Source: Bosea sp. F3-2
Lineage (GTDB): Bacteria; Pseudomonadota; Alphaproteobacteria; Rhizobiales; Beijerinckiaceae
Reading direction: 5' to 3'
Length of the DNA stretch: 64,000 bases
Assembly: GCF_008253865.1 (NCBI RefSeq)
Contig: NZ_CP042331.1
Coordinates: forward strand, 4,188,001 to 4,252,000
In this document: positions 56,808 through 64,000 of the stretch, one piece after another
Layout: each line of letters opens with the position of its first letter
How positions within the stretch are numbered: position 1 is the first letter of the stretch
Program-made: the position numbers and the translations under genes
The notes under the pieces: generated by a model
Seen by the model: the letters and a program-made list of their open reading frames with translations, nothing else
Database searches by the model: none
Told to the model about the DNA's origin: nothing

Positions 56808-57796
56808 CAACCAGGCTCCATCGCCGTTTCTTCAGGCGCCGTCTGGCTGCGGCGATGGATCGTCAGGCGCTTCACGCGGCGCTGATCGGAGTCAAGGATC
56901 TCGAAGCTCAGCCCTTCCGGCCCCTCGACGATCTCGCCCTGCGCCGGAACACGGCCGGCCAGGGTCACGATCAGCCCGCCCAGCGTGTCGATATCGTCAG
57001 CCACCTCATTCTGCGAGAGATCGACGCCGGTCGCACGCTTGAGCTCCTCCAGCGTCGCGCGCGCATCCGCGGTGAAGCTGTCCTCGCCCATCGGTGCGAT
57101 CGGTATCTCCTCGAGATCGTGCTCGTCTTCGATGTCGCCGACGACGATCTCGATCAAGTCCTCGATCGAGACGAGCCCGTCGGTGCCGCCATATTCGTCG
57201 ATGACGAGTGCGATATGCGTGCGCGTCGCCTGCATGCGGACCAGAAGATCGACCGCCGGCATCGAAGGCGGAACATAGAGCACCGGCCGCAGCAGCTCCG
57301 TCGCCGAGAGCGGCGTCTTCAGGTCAACCGCCGCAAGGTCATGCGGGACGGCCAGCTTGCCGCCGTCTTCGGAGGGCTGGTCGCCTTCGGGCCGGGCCTT
57401 CTCGGCGATGTATTCCAGAAAGTCGCGGATGTGGACCATGCCGCGCGGGTCGTCGAGCGTATCGTCGAAGACCGGCAGGCGCGAATGGCCGGCAGTCCGG
57501 AAATGCGCGAACAATTCGTCCAGCGTGGCATCCGCCGGCACGGCGACGATATCGGCGCGCGGGATCATGACATCGCTGACGCGGCGCTCACGCAAGCTCA
57601 GCACGTTGCTGAGCATCGCACGCTCCTGTGCGGAAATGTCAGCAAGCTCGCCATTCTCCTCGGCCAGGGCCTCAACGATCTCCTCGCGCGCCGTGCCGCC
57701 GGCGCGCAGGCCGAGACGTTCGAGGAACTGACCGAGCCAATGGCCGAAGCCGCGGCCATTGGTTTCAGACTGGGATTGTCGACTGTCGTCGCTCAT
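56807..57796 (-). CDS. CorC/TlyC-type CBS-domain protein
   Basis: A 329-aa cytosolic protein with two CBS domains (about residues 75-135 with SDVMIPRADIVAVPADA, and 160-215 with PPSMPAVDLLVRMQATRTHI) and a C-terminal CorC_HlyC transporter-associated domain (about 240-315). It lacks the N-terminal membrane DUF21 domain, so it belongs to the CorC branch, which supports Mg/Co efflux or resistance. CorC with lnt and ybeY is a standard cluster. Its start overlaps ybeY (ATGA), and its stop overlaps lnt. Confidence 0.9.
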   Translation of the reverse strand: MSDDSRQSQSETNGRGFGHWLGQFLERLGLRAGGTAREEIVEALAEENGELADISAQERAMLSNVLSLRERRVSDVMIPRADIVAVPADATLDELFAHFRTAGHSRLPVFDDTLDDPRGMVHIRDFLEYIAEKARPEGDQPSEDGGKLAVPHDLAAVDLKTPLSATELLRPVLYVPPSMPAVDLLVRMQATRTHIALVIDEYGGTDGLVSIEDLIEIVVGDIEDEHDLEEIPIAPMGEDSFTADARATLEELKRATGVDLSQNEVADDIDTLGGLIVTLAGRVPAQGEIVEGPEGLSFEILDSDQRRVKRLTIHRRSQTAPEETAMEPG

Positions 57797-58374
57797 GGCT
57801 GCGGAAACTGTACGGAAGAAGGGGCCGGCGCGGCGATAAGCTCGCCATCGGCATAGGGGTCGGCAATGCCGAGACGGGCGAGCGCCTCGATTTCGAGCGC
57901 TTCCATGCGGCGCGCCTCGTCATCGGTCTCATGATCCTCGCCGAGCAGGTGCAGCAGGCCATGGATGACCAGATGGCGCAGATGGTCGGCGATGTCCTTG
58001 CCTTCGCCCTGAGCTTCGCGCTCGACCGTCTCGAAGGCGATGACGATGTCGCCGAGCAATGGGCTGGCTGAAATGCGCTCGGCCGGGGCCGCCGGGAAGG
58101 AGAGCACATTCGTCGCCTTGTCGAAGCCGCGCCAGTCGCGGTTGATGACCCGAATCCGCTTGTCATCGGTCAGCAACAGGCTGAGCTCGGCACCGGGCAG
58201 GGGCTTGCGAGGCGCTACGGCGAGGCCTGCCGCAAGCGCCTCGGTGACCAGTGCCCGTAGGCTCGCAAGATTGCCGACGGCCTGCCACTTGCGTGACTGA
58301 GCCCTCAGATCGAGATCAAGTGACATCTTCTCGGGTGGCGGCGCCGAGCGCCGCCCGCGAGGTCGATCGTTCAT
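57793..58374 (-). CDS. ybeY: Endoribonuclease YbeY
   Basis: Zinc-dependent single-strand endoribonuclease for 16S rRNA 3' end maturation and ribosome quality control. It is 193 aa. The zinc motif HLVIHGLLHLLGEDHETDDE (H-G-x-L-H-L-x-G-x-D-H) at about residues 133-152 supplies all three His ligands. The conserved start of the core is LSLLLTDDKRIRVINRDWRG. It overlaps phoH upstream and corC downstream, each by ATGA. Confidence 0.95.
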   Translation of the reverse strand: MNDRPRGRRSAPPPEKMSLDLDLRAQSRKWQAVGNLASLRALVTEALAAGLAVAPRKPLPGAELSLLLTDDKRIRVINRDWRGFDKATNVLSFPAAPAERISASPLLGDIVIAFETVEREAQGEGKDIADHLRHLVIHGLLHLLGEDHETDDEARRMEALEIEALARLGIADPYADGELIAAPAPSSVQFPQP

Positions 58375-59621
58375 CGCGGCCGCTCCCGCGCCAACATCCG
58401 CTTCAGTCCTTCGCTGTCGCCCTCGCGGTGGAAATCCGCGGGCGTATCGGGATTGCGCAAGCGCTCCTCCCGTTCCTCGCGCTCATGGCGCGCCGCCGTC
58501 TCATAAGCCATGACGATGCGTCGCACCAGTTCATGCCTGACGACATCACCCTCCTCGAAGCGGGCATAGCCGACGCCGTCGACATCCTTGAGCAGCCTCA
58601 CCGCCTCGACAAGCCCGGAGCGCTGGCCCGGCGGCAGGTCGATCTGGGAGGGATCGCCGGTGATGATCATGCGGGAGCCCTCGCCCAGGCGGGTGAGGAA
58701 CATCTTCATCTGCATCGCGGTGGCGTTCTGCGCCTCGTCCAGCAGAACGACGGCATTGGTCAGCGTGCGGCCGCGCATGAAGGCGAGCGGCGCGATCTCG
58801 ATCATGCCGGTCTGCAGGCCGCGCTCGACATGGCGCGCCTCCATGAAGTCGTTGAGCGCGTCATAGATCGGCCGGAGATAGGGATCGACCTTCTCGCGCA
58901 TGTCGCCGGGCAGGAAGCCGAGCCGCTCGCCCGCCTCCACCGCCGGGCGCGACAGGATCATGCGCTCGACCACGCCCTGCTCGATCAGCGAGACGGCGTG
59001 CCCGACCGCGAGCCAGGTCTTGCCGGTGCCGGCCGGGCCTTCGGTGAGCACCAGTTCATGGCGCTTGAGCTGGCGCAGATAGGCGTCCTGCGCGGCGTTG
59101 CGCGCCCTGACCGGCCCGCGCTTGCGGGTGACGACAGCGTCGAAGGAGGCCTTGCCGACATCGGCGGCCGGGAAGAGCGAGCGCTGGACATTGCTCTCCT
59201 CGATCGCCCCGTCGACCTCGCCGAGAGTGACCGAGGCGCCGGCCTTGGCGCGGGCATAGAGCGTTTTCAAAACGCGGCCTGCCTGCTCGGCGGTCTCGCG
59301 CGGACCCTTCACCGTGACGTGGTTGCCGTTGGGATTGACCACGACGCCGAGCCGCCGCTCGAGATGGGCGAGATTCTGGTCGTACTGGCCGAAGACGAGG
59401 CTGGCGAGGCGGTTGTCATCGAAGGACAGCACGACCTCGGTGGCCGGCAACCCATCGCGGCCCGCAACCTCAGGGCGGGCTGGCGACACCTCACGTCGCG
59501 GGGTCCGGTCGGGTCTTTGCGTCGTCGAATCAGCCTGTGCCAAATGCGTCGTCTCCGTAGGGCGGGCTTTTGCACCCGTTCCCGCCGGGCAGGAGCGCCC
59601 GGCCGGGTCGTCTCGCAGCAT
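58371..59621 (-). CDS. PhoH family ATPase
   Basis: P-loop ATPase of the PhoH family, thought to act in RNA metabolism with YbeY. It is 416 aa from ATG 59621. Walker A is TEGPAGTGKTWLAVGHAV, Walker B LLDEAQNATAMQMKMFLTRL, and the N-terminal domain FDDNRLASLVFGQYDQNLAH binds like KH/PhoH-N. The N-terminus before ALPATEVVLSF is variable and basic. The start is uncertain: TTG at 59543 is a plausible shorter alternative. It overlaps ybeY by ATGA and follows miaB by 75 bp. Confidence 0.88.
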   Translation of the reverse strand: MLRDDPAGRSCPAGTGAKARPTETTHLAQADSTTQRPDRTPRREVSPARPEVAGRDGLPATEVVLSFDDNRLASLVFGQYDQNLAHLERRLGVVVNPNGNHVTVKGPRETAEQAGRVLKTLYARAKAGASVTLGEVDGAIEESNVQRSLFPAADVGKASFDAVVTRKRGPVRARNAAQDAYLRQLKRHELVLTEGPAGTGKTWLAVGHAVSLIEQGVVERMILSRPAVEAGERLGFLPGDMREKVDPYLRPIYDALNDFMEARHVERGLQTGMIEIAPLAFMRGRTLTNAVVLLDEAQNATAMQMKMFLTRLGEGSRMIITGDPSQIDLPPGQRSGLVEAVRLLKDVDGVGYARFEEGDVVRHELVRRIVMAYETAARHEREEREERLRNPDTPADFHREGDSEGLKRMLARERPR

Positions 59622-59696
59622 ATCCGAACGCAACAATCTCAGCCTGATGACAGGCCAGAGCCTTCCAGCAGGAGATGGGCACGAACCGCAGCGCGC

Positions 59697-61067
59697 TCAA
59701 GCGGCCATGTCCTTTCCATCCGTCCGCCCCGCCTCCGCCAGCCGGCCGAAGAGCGAATTGGAACCGGCCCGCTCGATCGTCACCTGAACGATGTCGCCGA
59801 TCTGATTCGCCTCGCTCTCGATCTGGACAGCCTGCAGATAGGGTGACTTTCCAGCAAGCTGGCCGGGGTGGCGGCCCACCCGCTCCAGCAGGACATCCAC
59901 AGTTCGCCCGACCATCGCGGCGTTGAAAGCCTGGCGGTGATGTTCGATCCGCTCCTGCAGCCGGTAGAGGCGCTCATCCATCACCGTGCGCGGAATCTGT
60001 GCGTCGAGCTCGGCTGCCGGCGTGCCGGGGCGCGGCGAATATTTGAAGGAATAGCTCGAAGCGAAGCCGATCTCGTCGACCAGGCGGATCGTGTCCTCGA
60101 AATCGGCGTCGGTCTCGCCCGGAAAACCGACTATGAAATCCGAAGAGAGCGCGATATCGGGACGCGCCTTGCGGATGCGCTCGATCAGGCGGCGATACTC
60201 GTCGCCGGTGTGCTTGCGGTTCATCGCGGCGAGGATGCGGTCCGATCCGGCCTGCACCGGCAGATGCAGGAAGGGCATCGCCTGCGGCAGGTCACGATGG
60301 GCGGCGATGAGATCGTCGTCCATGTCGCGCGGATGGCTCGTCGTGTAGCGGATGCGGGCGATGCCCGGCACCTCGGCAACGCGGCGCATCAGCCGCGCCA
60401 GACCCCAGACCGCCCCATCCGGCCCCTCGCCATGATAGGCGTTGACGTTCTGGCCGATCAGCGTGACGTCGCGCACGCCGGCCTGCGCCAGGCGCTCGAC
60501 CTCGGCGAGAACCTGGGCGACGGGGCGCGAGAACTCGGCGCCGCGGGTATAGGGCACGACACAGAAGGCGCAGAACTTGTCGCAACCCTCCTGGACCGTG
60601 ACGAAGGCGGAAACGCCGCGCGCCCGGATGATCTGCGGCTTCGGCGCCGGCAGGAAGCCGAACTTGTCCTCGATCGGCAGGTCGGTGTCGACGACCCGCT
60701 TCCGCGCCGCCTCGGCCAGCAATTCCGGCAGGCGGTGATAGGCCTGCGGCCCGACCACGAGATCGACGGCAGGCTGGCGATGCTGGATTTCGGCGCCCTC
60801 GGCCTGGGCGACGCAGCCGGCGACGACGATCTTCGTCTCCTGCCCCTCGGCCGTCTGGGCGTTCTTGATGTCGCGCAGCTTGCCGAGTTCGGAGTAGACC
60901 TTCTGCACCGCCCGATCACGGATATGGCAGGTGTTCAGCAGGATCAGATCCGCGCCCTCCGGCGTCGCCGTTTCCTCATAGCCCTGGTGGCTCAGGATGT
61001 CGGCCATGCGCTGCCCGTCATAGACGTTCATCTGGCAGCCGAAGGACTTGATGTGGACTTTCTTCAT
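59697..61067 (-). CDS. miaB: tRNA-2-methylthio-N6-dimethylallyladenosine synthase
   Basis: Radical SAM methylthiotransferase that adds the methylthio group to i6A37 of tRNA. It is 456 aa. The N-terminal MTTase domain has cysteines in SFGCQMNVYD, LLNTCHIRD and VAGCVAQAEG (second cluster); the radical SAM motif is GCDKFCAFCVVPYTRG near 162; a TRAM-like domain closes the protein (LLERVGRHPGQLAGKSPYLQ). The ATG at 61067 (MKKVHIKSFGCQ) is the conserved start. It lies between plsC and phoH. Confidence 0.96.
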   Translation of the reverse strand: MKKVHIKSFGCQMNVYDGQRMADILSHQGYEETATPEGADLILLNTCHIRDRAVQKVYSELGKLRDIKNAQTAEGQETKIVVAGCVAQAEGAEIQHRQPAVDLVVGPQAYHRLPELLAEAARKRVVDTDLPIEDKFGFLPAPKPQIIRARGVSAFVTVQEGCDKFCAFCVVPYTRGAEFSRPVAQVLAEVERLAQAGVRDVTLIGQNVNAYHGEGPDGAVWGLARLMRRVAEVPGIARIRYTTSHPRDMDDDLIAAHRDLPQAMPFLHLPVQAGSDRILAAMNRKHTGDEYRRLIERIRKARPDIALSSDFIVGFPGETDADFEDTIRLVDEIGFASSYSFKYSPRPGTPAAELDAQIPRTVMDERLYRLQERIEHHRQAFNAAMVGRTVDVLLERVGRHPGQLAGKSPYLQAVQIESEANQIGDIVQVTIERAGSNSLFGRLAEAGRTDGKDMAA

Positions 61068-61174
61068 CGTCGCGGATCGGGTCTCCAAAAGCTTTTCTTT
61101 ACTGCGGATCGGGCGCCTTGGAAACGGCCCGGCTTCGCTGACATCGCAACAGGCAAGCCGTGCGCCAACCCGTC

Positions 61175-61975
61175 TCAGACGGCCGGCCGGCCCGTGACCG
61201 CCTCGTTCCGCGCCGCGCGTACCGCATCCTCTGCCCGTCGCGTCGCCGCCTTGCGCGACATGGTGCGGCCCATCACGATCGGTTCACCCCAGACCAGCTC
61301 GACATCGATCGCGCCGCATTCCAGCACCAGCTTCAGATGCGGCCAGAGCTCGGTATCGCCGTACCAGGCAAGCGCAGCACGCTCGACACGCCCCCCTGGC
61401 AGCCCCTGCCAGCCGGTATAGGTGATGGTCAGCGGGTAGACCGTGACATCCGTCTCTACGTCGCCCATGGCCTGATGCGCCGCGCCGAGCAACGAGGAGC
61501 GGAAGGGCAGGATGCGCGTGCCGTCTCCGGTCGTGCCTTCGGCGAAGAGCACCACTTCCTCTCCGGCGGCGATGCGGGCGCCCATCGCGGCAGCAACACC
61601 TGCGGTCGCGCCGCGGCGTTGCCTGTCGATATAGACCGTATGCTGGAGATTGGCGAGGAAGCCGACCACCGGCCATTCGCCGACCTCGCTCTTGGCCACG
61701 AAGGCCAGCTCACGCTCGGCGCCGAGGACGCCGATATCGAGCCAGGAGACATGGTTGGCCACGATCAGCGCCCCTGTCCCGGCCGGCGGCGGCAGTCCCC
61801 TGACCCGGCGGCGCACGCCCAGGCACCAGCAGGTCAGGCGATGGAAATGCAACGGCAAGACGCCCCGGTATTTCGGCGTGACCCGCATCACGACAAGCTG
61901 AAGCAGGACGAGCCCGAGCGTGCCGCCGATGAGCAGGGCAAGGCGAAAAAGCGCGCCGACGCGGAGGTCTTTCAT
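61175..61975 (-). CDS. plsC: 1-acyl-sn-glycerol-3-phosphate acyltransferase
   Basis: Inner-membrane enzyme that acylates lysophosphatidic acid to phosphatidic acid. It is 266 aa, with an N-terminal hydrophobic segment (LALLIGGTLGLVLLQLVVM). The catalytic motif NHVSWLD (residues about 74-80, HX4D) and the acceptor motif FAEGTTGDGTR near 145 are present, with PVVGFLANLQHTVYIDR between. It lies between rimI and miaB; the Fur-type regulator gene often found here in relatives is absent. Confidence 0.92.
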   Translation of the reverse strand: MKDLRVGALFRLALLIGGTLGLVLLQLVVMRVTPKYRGVLPLHFHRLTCWCLGVRRRVRGLPPPAGTGALIVANHVSWLDIGVLGAERELAFVAKSEVGEWPVVGFLANLQHTVYIDRQRRGATAGVAAAMGARIAAGEEVVLFAEGTTGDGTRILPFRSSLLGAAHQAMGDVETDVTVYPLTITYTGWQGLPGGRVERAALAWYGDTELWPHLKLVLECGAIDVELVWGEPIVMGRTMSRKAATRRAEDAVRAARNEAVTGRPAV

Positions 61976-62054
61976 GCGCGGACGGGTCCGGTCATCGGCG
62001 GGGAGAACACCTTGTTGGTCGGAGCGCCGTCAATGGCGCGATTATGTCGCAGAG

Positions 62055-62549
62055 TCACGTCAGATCGAGGCGCATCGCAATCGCGGTGGCGCGGCTGCCG
62101 TCGGCCTTGGGGTAGTAGCCCTTGCGACGCCCAACCTCGCGGAAGCCGAAATGCCGATAGAGCCGCTCCGCCGCGAGATTGCCTTCCTCGACCTCGAGGA
62201 AGACGCGCGCGACGCCATCCTCCGCGAGCCGGGCAAGATGAGCCGAGAGCAGGATGCGGCCGAGGCCGTCGCGCCTATTGGCCGGGGCGACCACGATGCT
62301 GAGGATCTCGGCCTCGTCGGCCGCCTTGCGTGACATCACGAAGCCAGCCGGATCGCTGCCCTTGCCGAAAACACCATCGGCGGCGACGCTCGTCTCGGCG
62401 ATCAGCGCGGCGCACTCGGCCGGCTCCCAGCCGCGCGCGAAGCCGCCCTGATGATGCAGGATCGCGACTTGCCGGGCGTAGCCGGCATCGAGCCGCATTG
62501 TGCGGGCGGGCGCCGAATCAGGGTGCAGGAGCTTGCGCAGCCAATCCAT
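62055..62549 (-). CDS. rimI: GNAT acetyltransferase, RimI-like
   Basis: Acetyl-CoA-dependent N-acetyltransferase of the GNAT fold, 164 aa; RimI acetylates the N-terminus of ribosomal protein bS18. The acetyl-CoA loop is VVAPANRRDGLGRILLSAHL (Q/R-x-x-G-x-G/A) and the C-terminal strand has EEGNLAAERLYRHFGFREVG. The ATG at 62549 (MDWLRKLL) is preferred; longer forms extend over tsaB's end. It lies 53 bp after tsaB, a common partnership, since TsaB and RimI genes usually adjoin. Confidence 0.88.
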   Translation of the reverse strand: MDWLRKLLHPDSAPARTMRLDAGYARQVAILHHQGGFARGWEPAECAALIAETSVAADGVFGKGSDPAGFVMSRKAADEAEILSIVVAPANRRDGLGRILLSAHLARLAEDGVARVFLEVEEGNLAAERLYRHFGFREVGRRKGYYPKADGSRATAIAMRLDLT

Positions 62550-62602
62550 CCCGCTTGTTCGCACAGATTGACGTTTCGACAACCACCATTTGGAGGAGGC
62601 GT

Positions 62603-63286
62603 TCACCGGCGCGGCAGGCGGGCTTTGTCCTGCGGCGTCGTCTCCGGTGCCTTCAGGTAGAGCGGGCGCGGCGGGGCGGTCTCCGGATCGGCGATCAAGC
62701 CAAGCCGCGCAACCCAGGCAATGTCCGGCGCCTTCGTGTCATCGACGACCACAGCATCGAGGCCGATCGCCCAGGCCTCGTTGGCGACGGCCAGCGCCGA
62801 GGAACCGACGAGGCTGACGGGGCCGGCGCCGATGGCACGTGCGGCATCGCGATAGCTGACCTGCCGGAGCGAAACGAGCGGCTTGCCTTCCGAGGTCAGC
62901 GCCTGGAACCAGACCTGGCCGTGCTTGGCATCGAGCGCAGCCGCGATGACACGACCGGATTCGCGGCCGATCAACGGAGCAGCGCAGGCAGCGACGGTGG
63001 TGACGCCGACAGCCGGGATGCCGGCCGCAAAAGCGATGGCGCGGGCCGCGCTGACGCCGACCCGCAGCCCGGTATAGCTGCCGGGGCCGACGGTGACCGC
63101 GACGCGGCCCAGCGAGGAGAAACCGCCCTCGACGGCGTTCATCACCCGCTCGACCAGCGGCATCAGCGCTTCCGCATGGCCGCGGTCCATGGCGAGCTGC
63201 TCCTGCGCCAGCGGCTCGGTTTCACCGGCTTCCAGGACACAGGCCGAGCAGGCCCCCAGCGCCGTGTCGATCGCGAGAATGCGCAT
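62603..63286 (-). CDS. tsaB: tRNA threonylcarbamoyladenosine synthesis protein TsaB
   Basis: Inactive paralogue of TsaD (ASKHA fold) that dimerises with it for t6A37 formation in tRNA. It is 227 aa. The N-terminal MRILAIDTALGACSACVLE and VGPGSYTGLRVGVSAARAIAFAAG motifs are typical; LDAKHGQVWF (usual DARR.E/QVY) matches the family less exactly. It follows the nifU-like gene by 54 bp and precedes rimI. Confidence 0.93.
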   Translation of the reverse strand: MRILAIDTALGACSACVLEAGETEPLAQEQLAMDRGHAEALMPLVERVMNAVEGGFSSLGRVAVTVGPGSYTGLRVGVSAARAIAFAAGIPAVGVTTVAACAAPLIGRESGRVIAAALDAKHGQVWFQALTSEGKPLVSLRQVSYRDAARAIGAGPVSLVGSSALAVANEAWAIGLDAVVVDDTKAPDIAWVARLGLIADPETAPPRPLYLKAPETTPQDKARLPRR

Positions 63287-63340
63287 CAGATCTTCATTCC
63301 GCGAAAGCCAGGCCCGTCACGCGCACATCCTTCGGCCGGT

Positions 63341-63901
63341 TCAAACCGCCTCGACTCCGCGCACTTCCGGCAGGAAATGGTGCAGCAGGTTCTGAATGCC
63401 GTGCTTCAGCGTCGCGGTCGAGGAGGGACAGCCCGAGCAGGCACCCTTCATGACGAGATAGACCGTGCCGTCGCGATAGCCGCGGAAGGTGATATCGCCG
63501 CCGTCACCGGCCACCGCCGGGCGGATTCGGGTTTCGAGCAGATCCTTGATCGTATCGACCGTCTCGGCATCTTCCGGAGCGAAGAACTCGCCTTCCTCGT
63601 CGAGATCGGCGGCGGAATTCTCGGCCAGCACCGGGGCGCCGGACATGAAATGCTCCATGATCGCGCCGAGGATGGCCGGCTTCAGATGCGGCCATTCGCC
63701 ATCCGACTTGGTGACGGTGATGAAATCGGAGCCGAGGAAGACGCCGGAAACGCCGGAAACGCCGAACAGGCGCTGAGCCAGCGGCGAGCGCGCGGCGCCT
63801 TCGGCATCGCGCAGGTCGAGCGTGCCGCTGCCCATGACGATGCGGCCGGGCAGGAACTTCAAAGTCGCCGGATTCGGCGTCGCTTCGGTCTGGATGAACA
63901 T
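63341..63901 (-). CDS. NifU/NfuA-type Fe-S scaffold protein
   Basis: A 186-aa iron-sulfur carrier. The N-terminal Nfu_N domain (MFIQTEATPNPATLKFLPGR, about residues 1-90) is followed by the C-terminal NifU domain with the cluster-binding CxxC in MKGACSGCPSSTATLKHG near 155-160. This is the alphaproteobacterial (mitochondrial-like NFU1) arrangement that delivers [4Fe-4S] clusters, for example to lipoyl synthase. It heads the minus-strand series here with 99 bp of unassigned sequence to the window end. Confidence 0.93.
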   Translation of the reverse strand: MFIQTEATPNPATLKFLPGRIVMGSGTLDLRDAEGAARSPLAQRLFGVSGVSGVFLGSDFITVTKSDGEWPHLKPAILGAIMEHFMSGAPVLAENSAADLDEEGEFFAPEDAETVDTIKDLLETRIRPAVAGDGGDITFRGYRDGTVYLVMKGACSGCPSSTATLKHGIQNLLHHFLPEVRGVEAV

Positions 63902-64000
63902 AGATACCTCCGGTACCGGCGGTTCAAGGTCGCCGTTCCTAGTCTCGATATAGGGGCGTCACTGGAATCATTCCAGCACGAAGCAGAGCGCGCGTCGTCA

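Overview
This is a GC-rich alphaproteobacterial chromosome segment, most likely from a member of the Hyphomicrobiales (Rhizobiales) such as Bosea or a relative. The evidence is the gene set: GcrA, a 5-aminolevulinate synthase HemA, the general amino-acid transporter AapJQM, MetZ, a long two-domain Dcd, IalB and DUF2336 proteins, and an XRE regulator just upstream of metK. I see no tRNA, rRNA, CRISPR array, phage or complete insertion sequence. Most of the window is housekeeping DNA with small lineage-specific insertions.

Layout. 1-11.5 kb: a HAD phosphatase, metZ, then a split histidine cluster hisB-(DUF2628)-hisH-hisA // hisF-hisE followed by coaA, DUF1697, a YqaA-type membrane protein and RidA. 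The split holds a Tat-exported beta-carbonic anhydrase, a tandem winged-helix protein, a 96-bp decayed copy of the hisA 3' end and a periplasmic cyclohexadienyl-dehydratase-like protein. 11.6-16.8 kb: a helical-repeat protein, a PLP aminotransferase, cobQ and a TetR regulator; two near-identical 22-bp operators and a perfect FNR/FixK box lie here. 16.9-22.1 kb: remains of a surface-polysaccharide locus (FlaA1/CapD-type protein, epimerase, WecA-like transferase, exported protein, truncated rfbA). 22.2-29.5 kb: dcd, apaG-argE, the operon argD-argF-hslO, and gcrA behind a 543-bp region with a DnaA box and clustered GANTC sites. 29.5-33.9 kb: aapJ-aapQ-aapM without aapP, and a LysR regulator. 34-43.5 kb: MFS, guaC, EamA and AbrB-type transporters, an SDR, IalB, an M20 amidohydrolase and hemA, interspersed with large palindromes. 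43.8-51.1 kb: the minus-strand operon rimP-nusA-ylxR-infB-rbfA-truB with a terminator in its leader. 51.3-64 kb: DUF2336, then the minus-strand series nifU-tsaB-rimI-plsC-miaB-phoH-ybeY-corC-lnt-xre-metK-trmB.

The genes fall into histidine, arginine, methionine/SAM, haem and cobalamin metabolism, translation and tRNA modification, lipoprotein and lipid maturation, and amino-acid uptake. The non-routine content is mostly non-coding: at least two families of dispersed palindromic repeats, one MITE-like element with 34-bp perfect terminal repeats, a cluster of three perfect palindromes before an SDR gene, and several well-formed operators or leader hairpins. No wholly new multi-gene system is evident; the best candidates for something undescribed are the interrupted his locus and the palindromic elements.
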